Positions 1-10,086 of a stretch of 64,000 nt of DNA are shown one piece after another. The stretch is from Emiliania huxleyi CCMP1516. Lineage: Eukaryota > Haptophyta > Isochrysidales > Noelaerhabdaceae. The stretch is taken from contig NW_005200951.1 of assembly GCF_000372725.1 (NCBI RefSeq), positions 138,986 to 202,985 of the forward strand. The letters run 5' to 3'. Position 1 is the stretch's first letter. Every line of letters begins with the position of its first letter. The position numbers and the translations under genes were made by a program. The notes below the pieces were generated by a model. That model was given only the letters and a program-made list of their open reading frames with translations. It made no database searches and was not told the DNA's origin.

Positions 1-1
1 G

Positions 2-1536
2 CCCGCGCAGTGGTGCCTGTTCTCGGTGCACCTCCTCCTCCCGCTACTGGGGGCCTACCTGCTCCTCCACATGGCGCGCCACGGCTGGCAGCGCGCCGGG
101 CGGGAGTGGCGCGAGCAGCGCAGCTGCTGACAAGCCTGGCTGATGAGACATTCAACGAATCACTGCTGTCTCATTAGGCGCGAGCAGCGCGCGCTGCTGA
201 CCAGCCTACTCTTCGTCGTCGGCGCGACGTCGACAGCCTCCGCCTCCGCCTCGCCGGCTTCTCTGTTTCCGCACACGTCTCCTCCTGTGTAGGCGTGGCG
301 TGCGACAGCCTTCGGCTGCGCAGCGTTCTCTTCTGGCCACACCCACATTTCGTTTGTAGGCGCGGCGTGCGACAGCCTCGACTGCCTCGCCCACGTGCTC
401 GTGCTGCCGTGCTTGCTGCTCGACGGCGGCCGCCTCTGACCGGCAGCACCTCGAGCATGTTTTGTGAGTCCATCGCTGAGGAGTTGTGAATGAACGGATG
501 CCTCAGGTGGCCTCTTTGACCACCATCTCGAGCACTCCCTGCACGCCGCCTCGCTCCGCCTCGCCGTCGCCGCCTGCTGCAGCATGGTTGTCGGCGAGGC
601 CCTCTCCCGCTCGTCGGGCCACGGCCACGGCAACGCGGAAGCAGATGGGGAAGAGTTTGAAGACAGCGCGCGGACTCGGCTGCCTTTCACGTCACCGCTG
701 TTCTCCGCTATTCTCCGCTGTATCTCCGCTGTATCTCCGCTGTATCTCCGCTGTATCTCCGCTGTATTCGCAGCCCTCGTGTTGATGCAATTGCTCACAG
801 TTCTTCACTGGCGACTACTCAGGCGACGGAGACGGGGACGGCGCGGCGCGTGCGTGGACGGAGACGGCGTTCACTGGCGGTGGCCGCCCCTTCTTCTACA
901 ACAGCGTCACCGGCGAGACTAGCCGAGACTCTCCGAGATGAGACGAGACTGGCCGAGACTGGCCGCGAGATTCTGCCAACAGCAGCCTCGCGGGCGAACC
1001 GACGCACGTCTTCGGCCGCCGGGATCCATCACAAGCTCCATCGGGCCTTTGTGGACTGCCTCTCCCCGAGAAGGCACACACCGCCCCGTGCCGTGCCCCC
1101 GTCGTCTTTCGGGAGTGCGTGGTGCCCCGTCGGCCGTGTCCAGGACGAGTGTAGACATTGCTGGCTGTGGCGGGAGAGGAGGAGGCGGGTGCGAGAAGGA
1201 GGCGGGTGCGAGAAGGAGGCGGGTGCGAGAAGGAGGCGGGTGCGAGAAGGAGGCGGGTGCGAGAAGGAGGCGGGTGCGAGAAGGAGGCGGGTGCGAGAAG
1301 GAGGCGGGTGCGAGAAGGGGGCGGGTGCGAGAAGGGGGCGGGAGCGAGAAGGAGGCGGGTGCGAGAAGGAGGCGGGTGCGAGAAGGAGGCGGGTGCGAGA
1401 AGGAGGCGGGTGCGAGAAGGAGGTGGGTGCGAGAAGGAGGCGGGTGCGTGCTCTAGGCGAGGCGACCTACTCGCGGCCGCGCAGCCTCCCGCCGCCGCCA
1501 GGCCGCAAGGAGGCCAAGGCCGGCAAGGCGGACTGA
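2..1536 (+). CDS. WW-domain membrane protein, 3' part (5' end outside window)
   Basis: The reading frame enters the window and closes at the stop 1534-1536. I place exons at 2-108, 178-221, 360-428, 507-629, 823-912 and 1457-1536. All five introns are GC-AG, and the exon phases agree throughout. The first exons encode hydrophobic stretches (for example LLLPLLGAYLLLH), so at least one membrane segment is likely. The last two exons together form a WW domain: a Trp after ARA, then RPFFYNSVTGEATYSRP, where Tyr replaces the usual second Trp. WW domains bind proline-rich ligands, and this protein itself ends in a PPPP-containing, lysine-rich tail. The first intron is flanked by a repeat of about 25 nt (positions 109 and 178). 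The fifth holds a 17-bp minisatellite. The function is not known. The domain call rests on a degenerate match. Confidence 0.55.
1183..1447. repeat. 17-bp minisatellite inside a GC-AG intron
   Basis: About fifteen head-to-tail copies of a 17-nt unit (GGCGGGTGCGAGAAGGA with minor variants) fill most of the last intron (913-1456) of the WW-domain gene. Because 17 is not a multiple of 3, all three frames stay open through the array, which makes long but meaningless reading frames on both strands. Confidence 0.9.
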
Positions 1537-2717
1537 CCGCCGGAGCGGCGCACACGTGCCGCTCGGCGGCCTTGCTCTCGGGCCCCGCGCCGGCCTCTGG
1601 GCTTTGGCCACCGCCGCCGCCGGCCCGAGCGCCTTGTCATCGCACAACGCTCGCCGTGAGTTTGTGGTGGGGAAGGGGCCACCCCGGCGTCCCGCGATTG
1701 GACGGCGCTCCCGGACGCAGGCTGCCGTCGTGCCGCGCGTTTGGGAGGGCTGAGATTGCGTCCACACGCGCCGCCCGGGGGATGTGAGAGCCTGGGGAGG
1801 ATGTGCGAGTTGCATGTGTGAGCTCGCAGCCGGGGAGCTGACGGAGCTGTGCGACTTGTGATTTATTCTTTCTACATGCCATTGGCGGATGTGTTTGGGG
1901 GGTGGGGGCGGGGCCCTCGCCCCCACCGCGAACGTGTGCTCCGTAGGCTGAAAACGCAACACACAGCTCACAGGTCGCTGAGAAACTCTCTCTGCATATG
2001 AACCCGGACGAGGCGCGCCCGCGGAGAAGAAAGGAACTCCCGCCACCGACACCGCGCCCCAGCCGCCCCATCGCGATGCTCCGGCGCCGCCCTTACCCGG
2101 AGGCCGTTCGTCAAAGAGCCCACCGCGACTGCGTGGCGTCCACCGCCCCCGCCGTCTGGGCCTTCTCGCGAGGACTTAGCGCTTGAGCGCGTCGCCCGCA
2201 TCCGCACGGCACAAGACGAAGAGAGAAGCGGCTGTGGCCTGTGCCACGTGCCTGCACCGAGCTGTGCACGCTGCAGAGGGGTCTCGCCAGGACCCAGGTC
2301 CGTGCAAATACGGCTCTCTAGCTGCAAACCCATGCCATGGCCCAGATGGCCTTGCCGGGGCGCGGGGGGGGGGCGCTTAAAAATACCGAAAAAACTGCAA
2401 AAACGCTGACGATAGATTACCGGGGCCCGCTGGGCGAGAGTTGTCCGCCAGCGAGTACGGGGCTCCACGAGTGTGCGCACTCCCTCAACGCGGGACCGCT
2501 GCACGGCACTTAAACGCAGACAATGTCTCGGACGTGTCATCGGAAATGTCTCGGAATGTGATCACCGGCGGGGTGAAGACGCCGCCCCTCGGCAGACACG
2601 CAAGCTGAGCGACTGCGAGAAGAGGCCGCGGCTGCGCCCATCGTCGTCCGCCTCGAGGGGCGGCGCGGGCGGCAGGCTAGCTGCGAGCGACGACTCCTAC
2701 GAGACCCGGCGACCGGA
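1537..2717. other. Intergenic, no gene recognised
   Basis: Between the stop of the WW-domain gene and the end of the CFAP20DC-like gene I see only open frames typical of GC-rich DNA, with no recognisable domain and no duplicated-exon signature. There is a G-run near 2366-2376. Confidence 0.4.
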
Positions 2718-5700
2718 TTATGAACGATGAGCACGCAGCCTCCGCCGTCGCGGAGCTGCAAGGGAAGGCCTCCTCGGCGGCGGCGGCGTCGGCGGTGTCG
2801 GCGGCGGTCTCGGGCTGGTCAGGCGAGCTCCCGCTGCTGTGGGCGCCGAGCGGTCGGGCGCAGAGAGGGCTGAGGCTTGGGCTGCGGAACCCCACCGAAG
2901 AAGAGAGCCTCTCTGCCCGCCGCGCCTACTCCCGGGCCATCTCGAGTCGGCTCGGGCAATCTCGCGGAGGAGGGAGTCGTCCTCTCTTGCCCGTCCCACC
3001 CCTCCGTCGCCACACGCGAAGCGAGGGCCGCAGCTCGACGGCGCGAGGAGGAGGCCGCTCAGAGGCCCCTCCCCGCACCCCCCTCGCCCTGCTCGGCCGC
3101 CGGGCGGAGATCCGCCTGCCCGCCCGCCGCCCCCTCGCTCTGCCTCGTACTCGGACGGGTCGTACACACCGCCTCCGCTCGCGCACTCGCGCACGAAGCC
3201 AGACGCCCCCCCGTCCACGCGGCGAGCGGCCTGCCGCCGGGCGGGCCGACCACCCCCGCCCTCGCCCTGGAGCGCCCCCCCCTCGGAGGTCGCAGTCTCC
3301 TCCTCGGAGGTCGCAATCTCCTCCTCGGAGATCGCGCTCTCGGGCTCCGACGCGCTGCTGCCGTCGCTCCCCTCGCCGCCGCGGCGCGAGAGGAGGCCGA
3401 GCTCGCGCACGGCGGCGAGGCTGCTCGCCTCTGACGCGGTGTCGTCCTCGCTCCCCGCCTCGTCATCCGCGCCGCTGCCGCTGCCACTCTCCCTCGCCTC
3501 TCTCCTCGCAGCGCTGGCGTGCGAGGTGCACGCCGCCCCCCTCGGACGCCGCTCCTCGGCTGCGGCGGCTGCGGGCAGGCGCGGGCGCGCTGCGGACGCG
3601 TCCTGCGTCGACGCCGGCACGGCTGGCGCCTGAGGGCTGCTAGGGGAGGGGGGCGGCAGCGGCGACGAAGCCGACGGAGGCAGCGGCGACGAAGTCGGGG
3701 TGGGGCGGAGCCGCGCGTCGCACGAGAGCGGCGCCTCTGCCCACGCACCGCCCGCCTCGGCCAGGTTTGCGTCGATGCGCAGCGCCGGCAGGGAGTGCGC
3801 GCCGCCGGCCCTCCCCCCCGCAGGGAGAGGACGCATCCCGTGCGGCGCTCGTGGCGGCTCGGCGGGCAGAGGCGACGAGTCCTCCTCGCGCTCTGCCGAG
3901 CAAGACGACGCCGCGACTGGCGTGAGCTGCGGCTTGAGTGGCCGTCCTGCGGGCGGCGCACGCGAGGTGTCGCCGAGATTTCGCGAGATTTCACCGAGAT
4001 TTCACGAGATTTCGCGTAGCCGAGATGTAGCCGAGGGACAGCCGAGGGACAGCCGAAGTGTAGCCGAGATGTAGCCGAGAGACAGCCGAGATGTAGCCGG
4101 GAGACAGCCGAGGGACAGCCGAGATGCAGCCGAGGTGTAGCGGCCTCACCTGCGGGCGGCTCGTAGTGCCGCGACGGGTCGAGGCCAGGGCCGACGACAC
4201 CTTGCGCGAGATGTGGCGAGATAAGGGGAGGATACGGGGAGATGTGATGAGGCCCGGGCCGACGACACCTTGCGCGAGGGTGCGCTGCGCCGCCTGCACG
4301 TCGCCGTACTGCCGCTCGAACGACTCCTCCAGCTGCTGAAGCCTCTGCCGCCGCCGCTGCAGCTCCGAGTATCGCCGCTGCAGCACCAGCGAGGACGATG
4401 TCAGCCCTCCTCCTCCTCCGTCGCACGAGTCTGCACCGTCGCCCTCGCCGCACCAAACGCCTCGCCCCGCCGCCGCCGGCAGCGCGGTTCGGTGCGCGTC
4501 TGCGGCGGACGCGGCGGCGGCCCCTCGCTCCGGCGCTGCCAGCTCCGCCGCCGCCCGCGCCGTCGCGGCGGACGCCGCCGCGCTGCCGCCGCACCGGCAA
4601 GCGCGCGCCCACTCCCTCTGCCCCGGAGGCGGAGGCGCGGGCGGTGCGTGCATTCCTCCGGCGCGGCGGTGCGGCTTGCGCTGCTGCGCCGCCGCCGCCA
4701 GCGCCGCGCCGCCTCCAGACGGTCCTCCCTCCCTCTGCTCGACTGGTGCGGCGTGCGCGGCAGAGACGGCCCGGCTGGGCGGCGGCCGGGCGGCGGCCGA
4801 GGGCGCGGGGCCGCCGAGGGGGGAGAGGGGGCAACAGCTGCTCGCGGGCAGAGGGCGTGGGGGGGCGCTTCGGGGCGGGGAGAGCTGCGGCGCCAGCGCG
4901 GCTGCCGCGCCGCGGGCTGGGGGGGGGGAGCCCAGCGCGCGCAGGCTCGAGGGAGCGGGGGGAGGGGCGGCCGGAGGCGGAGGCGGAGGCGGAGGCGGGG
5001 GCGGAGGCGGAGGCGGAGGCGGCAGCGGTCCGGGCAGCGCGGCGGCCGAGCCCGCCGAGGCTGCGGGCGCGCCGCCCGCGGCGGCGGCCGGCGGCGCGGC
5101 GGCGGAGGCCGCTGAGGTGCCGGGTCGGCTCGGGGCGGGGGCGGAGAGGGCGAGAGACGTGCGAGGCCTAAGGAGGGAGTCGCGGGTTGCGTGGACGGCC
5201 CGCGAGGGCAGGGCGGCAGGAGGAGGAGGGGACGCCTCCGCGGCGCGGGCGACGAGAGGGCCGGCCCGCCGCTCCCCGCCTGCCCGCTGCTCCCCGCCTG
5301 CCCGCTGCTCCCCGGAGGCGCCGCCGCAGCCCACGAGGCCGGGGCCCACGGAGGCTGGCGCGGCGCGGCCGAGTCGAGGGCGTGCCCGCACGGCGAGGCG
5401 CAGAGCGAGGCGGCGGCGCCTCCCTCGGGCGACGCCGACGGCGCACCGCGCGGTGCCGCCTCCCCCTCCGCGGGCATGCTCGCGAGGACCGACTGCATGC
5501 AAAAGAGCCTGCGCGGGGGAGGCGCCAGCGTGAGGGCGGGAGTACGGTACCGTGCAGTGTCCTCAGAGCACCGCGTGAAGACACGGGCTGCGAGTACAGT
5601 CGATACGGCCGAATGCGGTCGAGCCCAGTTGAGTACGCCTCCTCTCGAGCGCTAGTCGGGATGCAAGTGTACGTATTCCGCTTCTAGGCAACAGCGCCGG

Positions 5701-6317
5701 TCGGCTGTCGGCACGCCCGAAGGCAGCTCGAAGCCGCGCGGGGCGGAGGCGCCGACGGCGAGGCCGGAGTGGCCGTCGGGCGCGCAAGGCGCGTCTCCGG
5801 GCGGGTCGCGCAGCGTGCAAATCCGCCGCAGCGTGCACGCGGACCCGATGCAGATGCCGTCGAGCCGGCCAAAGCCGGCGCCGCCAAAGTTGCACGAGAC
5901 GAGGTCGACGAGGTCAAAGACGAGGTTGAGCCAGACGCCGCGCGCGACCGCGGCGAGCGGGATCCGCGTGTGCAGCGGCGTGCTCGCCGGCTCGCGGAAC
6001 GACGTCGAGAAGAGGATCCGGCGGCGGGTCTTGCCCTTGTCGGACACGTGGAGCTCGAACGAGAAGGAGCGGTCGTCCGAGAGGAGGACCTGCAGCACGA
6101 GGAAGGGCTGGACGAGGCCGAGCGAGCGGCGCTCGTCCTTTGGCATCCGAATGGACGGACGGTCGCCGTCGCAGCGGAGCACGTAGCCACGCACGCTCTT
6201 GTCGTACACCTTCTGCACACCGGCGCCACTGACCTTCCACTTGTCGAGCGGGTTGGAGCCGGAGGCGCCAAACACATCCACCGACGCGCCGCCCTGGAAG
6301 ACGTTGTCGAACGTCAT
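2718..6317 (-). CDS. CFAP20-domain protein, CFAP20DC-like, with long disordered tail
   Basis: Translation starts at the ATG 6317. The first exon (6317-5698) encodes a CFAP20 (DUF667) domain. It opens MTFDNVFQGGASVDVF and contains PLHTRIPL, LNLVFDLVDL and LDGICIGSACTLRRI, close to animal CFAP20DC (C3orf67). CFAP20 proteins belong to the ciliary and centriolar proteome. A GC-AG intron (5697-5509) keeps frame into a low-complexity region rich in Ala, Pro and Gly. Near 4390-4270 comes a coiled-coil stretch (QRRYSELQRRRQRLQQLEES), then introns 4268-4201 and 4149-3947 (both GT-AG, with duplicated borders), then an acidic Ser/Glu-rich tail ending at 2718. At least one more intron in the low-complexity part (5500-4400) is not placed. 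The N-terminal domain is well supported. That all of it is one gene is an inference from frame continuity. It is divergent from the HAD gene. Confidence 0.6.
3947..4149 (-). repeat. Intron with degenerate CTCGGCTGT/CTCGGCTAC tandem array
   Basis: On the sense (minus) strand the intron is a run of short units of the type TCTCGGCTGTC, followed by units of the type GAAATCTCG. It is bordered by CCGCCCGCAG on both sides, so the donor (AG|GTGAGG) and the acceptor (AG|GACGG) lie in a direct repeat. Confidence 0.7.
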
Positions 6318-6605
6318 TACTCGCCCGTGTGAGGGCGTGAGCAGGCCGGTCAACCAGCCACTGCTATGCAACCGGGCCCCCCCGCAGGGGCTAACAACCG
6401 TGCCCGGACGTTGCCAACCGCAAGGAAAAAAGATTTTTCGCTCTCGCTCGCACAACACTGCGCAGGACTGGCTCGCACTGGCACTAACACAGGAAAAAAT
6501 AATGCGGAGTTTTTTCTTTGTTTCTTTTAGAGTCTGAGTGAGTATGTGTGTGTGTACTACTCACTCACTCACTTTAGAGTCTGACTCTTGTCAAGCACTG
6601 GGAAG
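6318..6605. promoter_or_regulatory. Shared divergent promoter region
   Basis: These 288 bp separate the start codons of the CFAP20DC-like gene (-) and the HAD gene (+). The sequence is more AT-rich than its surroundings. It holds one copy of the dispersed motif CACTGGCACTAACACAGG (6478-6495), followed by an A/T run and by short repeats of ACTCACTCAC. No certain TATA box is visible. Confidence 0.45.
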
Positions 6606-7751
6606 ATGGGTCGCTTATCTTTCGACCGCTTCATCGCCGCAATTTTTTTCAAGAATTCTCATGCGTTGTTTGCGTGTGTGTATATGGTTTCGCTCGTCGC
6701 CGCCTACGGCCTGCTCCTCCAACCGACAGCACGTCGGCCCTCGCCACTCCGGCGGTTCCTCTCTCCGGTGCTCGAGGCGCCTGCGCCGCTCGCCTCGCTG
6801 CTCGATCTGGCCGACGAGTACGACGCCTTTTTGCTCGACCAGTTTGGAGTCATTCACGACGGCAAGACGGCGTATGAGGGCGCAGTCGACGCCGTCTGCG
6901 AGCTGCAGCGCCGTGGCAAGAAGATCGTCATCATATCCAACAGCAGCCGCCGCAAGAGCGACACGCTCGCCCGCCTACGCTCCATGGGCTTCGGGCCGTG
7001 CGAGGGCGAAGGCGCCTCTGATGTCCCGCCCATCTCGGTCGTCACGTCCGGCGACCTGGTGTGGGAGGGCCTCTCGGCCGCTGCGGCCGCGCCCTTCGCC
7101 GATCTCGGCCTCAGGTGCACCGTCTTTGGCAACGGCGAGGACGACGAGGAGTACGTACGTACGTGCGGGCGGGTGGCGGTTCCGGTGGCGGAGGCGGACT
7201 TTGTGCTGGCGCGAGGGCTCTTCACGATCCTCGGGACCGGGCCCGACCTGCTGCGGCAGCCCTTCTCCCCGTACAGCGCCGACGCCGAGGAGGAGGCGCT
7301 GCGGGCTGCGCTGGCCGCGCGGCCGGGCGGGCTGCCGCTCGTGGTCGCGAACCCGGACACGGTGCGTCCCGACGGCAAGGACTCGCCGATGCCCGGCCTC
7401 CTCGCGGCGCGCTACGAGGCGATGGGCGCGACGGACATCCGGCCCGTCGGCAAGCCGCACCCGCTCATCTACGAGGCGTGCCGCGCCCAGCTCGCCATCG
7501 CCGGCATCGACGCGGCGGGCGCGCGCGTCGCCGCCGTCGGCGACTCGCTGCACCACGATGTGCTCGGCGCGAGCCAGAACGGCGTCGATTCGGTCTTCAT
7601 CTGCGGCGGAGTGCACTACCGAGAGCTCGAGGTGCCTCAGGCCGCCGCCGTGCCGCCCGCGGCCGACAAGCTTGCCGCGCTGCTGGCGACCTTTGCTTCG
7701 GAGCACGGCGGTTGCACGCCGACTCACGCGCTGGCAGGGTTTCGCCTCTAG
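6606..7751 (+). CDS. HAD-superfamily (class IIA) hydrolase, probably organelle-targeted
   Basis: Single exon from ATG 6606 (upstream in-frame codons are not ATG) to TAG, 381 aa. It has all four HAD blocks: motif I LLDQFGVIHDG (nucleophile Asp; the usual second Asp of DxD is absent, as in this subfamily), motif II ISNSS, motif III Lys in GKPHPLIYE, and motif IV GDSLHHDVLGA. It closely resembles the plant and cyanobacterial TIGR01459-type proteins, whose substrate is not established. About 60 residues precede the domain. They contain a hydrophobic segment (LFACVYMVSLVAAYGLLLQ) and then an Arg/Ser/Pro-rich stretch, as expected for a bipartite plastid leader or a signal anchor; the targeting is inferred. 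No intron is visible. Confidence 0.85.
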   Translation: MGRLSFDRFIAAIFFKNSHALFACVYMVSLVAAYGLLLQPTARRPSPLRRFLSPVLEAPAPLASLLDLADEYDAFLLDQFGVIHDGKTAYEGAVDAVCELQRRGKKIVIISNSSRRKSDTLARLRSMGFGPCEGEGASDVPPISVVTSGDLVWEGLSAAAAAPFADLGLRCTVFGNGEDDEEYVRTCGRVAVPVAEADFVLARGLFTILGTGPDLLRQPFSPYSADAEEEALRAALAARPGGLPLVVANPDTVRPDGKDSPMPGLLAARYEAMGATDIRPVGKPHPLIYEACRAQLAIAGIDAAGARVAAVGDSLHHDVLGASQNGVDSVFICGGVHYRELEVPQAAAVPPAADKLAALLATFASEHGGCTPTHALAGFRL

Positions 7752-7975
7752 GAGAGTTGTCAGCGCGTGTCCGCGGCCCCGGGGGCTCTCTCTCTCTCTG
7801 CGACGCGTAGAGTACATATTCTACACTCGTGTGACGCCTCTGTGTGACCAGGAGATAGCCGCGAGTACGTATTCTACTGAAATATGTGAAAATCGTAAAT
7901 CGAAAAAGCCGTATATACTAAACAATATTTGTTTGCATGCACGTGCTTGTACGTGCTTGACTCTTTATCTTCAAC

Positions 7976-8120
7976 CTTCATAAATAAATAAATAAATAAA
8001 AACGGACACCTCTCTACTGTGAGATGGGTAAAAAGGAACAGGCCCCCTGTGCAGGGTTCTCTTTGTGGGTGTGGTCGGCGACTATAGCCGGGGTCGTCCT
8101 CCCGGTGGGGGACTAGCACT
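7976..8120 (-). mobile_element. LINE-like 3' end, short copy
   Basis: Read on the minus strand, this copy starts at the stop codon of a short conserved frame, runs through a GC-rich 3' UTR with GTAAAAAGGAACAGG, and ends in a (TTTAT)n tail. It is a strongly 5'-truncated copy of the element at 8152-8490. Variable simple-repeat tails and 5' truncation are typical of non-LTR retrotransposons; the family is not identified. Confidence 0.5.
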
Positions 8121-8151
8121 AGCCGTCAACCTTCATGACCCCCCCCCCCCT

Positions 8152-8490
8152 TCAATATAAATAAATAAAAACGGACACCTCTCTACTGTGAGATGGGTAA
8201 AAAGGAACAGGCCCCCGCCCTTGCGATCTTTGTGTGCAGGGTTCTTTGTGGGTGTGGTCGGCGACTAGCCGGGGTCGTCCTCCCGATGGGGGACTAGCAC
8301 TAGCCGTCTTCCACATGGTCCCTCGGGTCCCTGCTGCTCCTAATCTCTTCGTACATCCTCCTGCTGATCTCCGCAAAGTCCTGCTCCCTCCCTCGTCTCG
8401 CCCTGCGCGTCTGCTCCGCCTCACCGCGTCTTCTGCCCTGCGTCGTCTCCTCGTCTGGCGACGGGTCCTCCATAGTCGGCCCCTTCAATA
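8152..8490 (-). mobile_element. LINE-like 3' end, longer copy
   Basis: Same family as 7976-8120. It keeps the end of a coding frame with EISRRMYEEIRSS and DPRDHVEDG before the stop, then the 3' UTR and a (TTTAT)n tail. A third copy lies on the plus strand at about 57640-57945. The shared frame end in two copies suggests the C-terminus of an element protein. Confidence 0.55.
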
Positions 8491-8526
8491 TTCAAACGTT
8501 CATATGTCAAATTCACACCTCGCGGG

Positions 8527-8604
8527 ACTACTTATGTTTACTTTTCGTAAACGTAGTCGTGGCCCCCCGCTACTTCGCACGAGCGCGACTGGGTAGCGGG
8601 GGGC
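8527..8604. other. Two adjacent hairpins
   Basis: First hairpin: ACTAC...GTTTAC, loop TTTTC, then GTAAAC GTAGT (about 8527-8557). Second: a perfect 12-bp stem, GCCCCCCGCTAC at 8562-8573 against GTAGCGGGGGGC at 8593-8604, with a 19-nt loop. They lie 45-120 bp downstream of the stop of the gene at 8648-9970 (-), so they could act in its 3' end formation, or they could mark the edge of an element. Confidence 0.55.
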
Positions 8605-8647
8605 TAAAATACTGTGTCATTGTCAACGTCCCGCGCCTCCGTGCGCG

Positions 8648-9970
8648 TCACCTGGTCCTGCCACAGCAGCCGCAACACGCGATATCTCTGGCGGTGTCCA
8701 CGCCGAAGCCCACTCCCCATGCCCCGAGGTTGTTGTCAATCCCGGCGTCCGATATGTTCTCCACGATGGACTTGTCGAACAGGGACAGGCCACCGATGCA
8801 GAGAGGCAACGGGTGGTCCGTGCTTATTCGTTGGATCAGGTTGGCAATGATTTGCTGGGGCAGGGTGTCCTCGAGGAGGTCGGGGAAAGGGATCCCGAAA
8901 AGGCGGAAGTCGACGTCCCAGGTGATCTTTGGCTTGTCGACGAAGCCGATGGCCAGCCACATCTCTGAGAAGTTGGGAGAGAAGGAGAAGCGCAGTTGCA
9001 CGACGGCATCCTCGATGCCGATGGGGGTTTTGTCCAACGTCACAGAGAGGGCGCGGAACCCAAGCCCGCCTTCGAGTACAAGCTTGATGGGGCGGAGCCG
9101 CACCGTGGCGCCGAGGTTGAGGAGGGCCGACACCTCGCGCACATCGATGCCGCCGGGTCGCGACGTGATCTTGTACCGCCCGGCGCTGTCCTTCAGCGCA
9201 AAGGCGCCGTTGGTCGACCACGCCTTGATGTTGCCGAGCGTAAAAGACATCTCCTCGATCACGAGGTGCCTGTGCCATGCCACATGATATGTCATGGACA
9301 ATCGTGGAAGCCTCCCAGCCATCTCGTTGCCCCGCAAGTGCCTGTCCGCGTGGGGCAGCTTCGGGTCCGCCTTGATCCGATAGTGCAGCCCAGGCGGCGC
9401 TGGAATCTCCATGCCTTTCTCGAGCGCCAGCTTGGCGAGCGGCACATTGATCGACATCCGTATCGTGTCTTTGAAGGCGTCTAAGAGACTGCGTGCAAGG
9501 CAGGATGAGTCGGTCAGCACGGCAACGTGACTCGGTCAACCTCTGTGGCATTGTGCGTGCAGGGCAGGATGAGTCGGTCAGCACGGCAACGTGACTCGGT
9601 CAACCTCTGTGGCATTGTCGCAGTGCAGAGAGACAGATGTGTGCAGAGGGAGGGAGGAGGCGGTAGCAGGCCTACACACTCACTATGCGATGAGCTGGCC
9701 CGACTCTGCGCACATTTTCTCTGGTGGCGGCAGCAGAGGCCGCGTGTAATACTCCTGGTCGTGCTTGGGCGCCTCGTGGTCCACTTTGTGTGGCACTTGC
9801 GCCCGGATGGGCTGCGCGTCTTTGGAGCCATCCGCCGCCTGCGAGTGTTGTGCCCCCGCATCCGCACACTTGTCTGCACACTTCCTCGAGCACTCCGACG
9901 GTACCCTGCGCGCGCATTTGGCAGCAAACGAGCACACTGACCGATATGCGTCACCCACAAATTCAAACAT
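8648..9970 (-). CDS. Unknown protein, two exons
   Basis: ATG at 9970. Exon 1 is 9970-9684. The GT-AG intron 9683-9489 starts GTGAGTG. Exon 2 is 9488-8648. Total 375 aa. The N-terminal quarter is Cys/Lys-rich (CARRVPSECSRKCADKC). The rest is compact, with many alternating hydrophobic residues and motifs such as LPQQIIANLIQ and IPFPDLLEDTLP. No catalytic motif is recognised. The rhythm recalls lipid-binding beta folds, but that is speculation. The intron contains a near-perfect direct duplication of about 60 nt (9487-9614). There is no obvious signal peptide. Confidence 0.6.
9487..9614. repeat. Direct duplication of about 60 bp within an intron
   Basis: Two copies of a roughly 60-bp unit (GTGCGTGCAGGGCAGGATG and onward, ending GGCATTG) stand head to tail just upstream of the acceptor of the gene at 8648-9970. 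The acceptor-like CACGCAG sequence is thereby duplicated. Confidence 0.85.
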
Positions 9971-10086
9971 TCCCCACCCGCGGTGCGAGGGGCATAATGT
10001 GTTCGCCCCGAGTAGCGAGTAGTCGGAGTTCCGGCGCGAGGGTGGGCAGTGCGGAGAGTCGTCCTGGCAAACTTATTAAGTAGCAC

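Noticed and set aside
1158-1787. Long Arg/Gly/Glu-rich reading frames across the 17-bp minisatellite
   Set aside because: All three frames are open because the unit length is not divisible by 3. The array lies inside an intron whose removal restores a WW domain.
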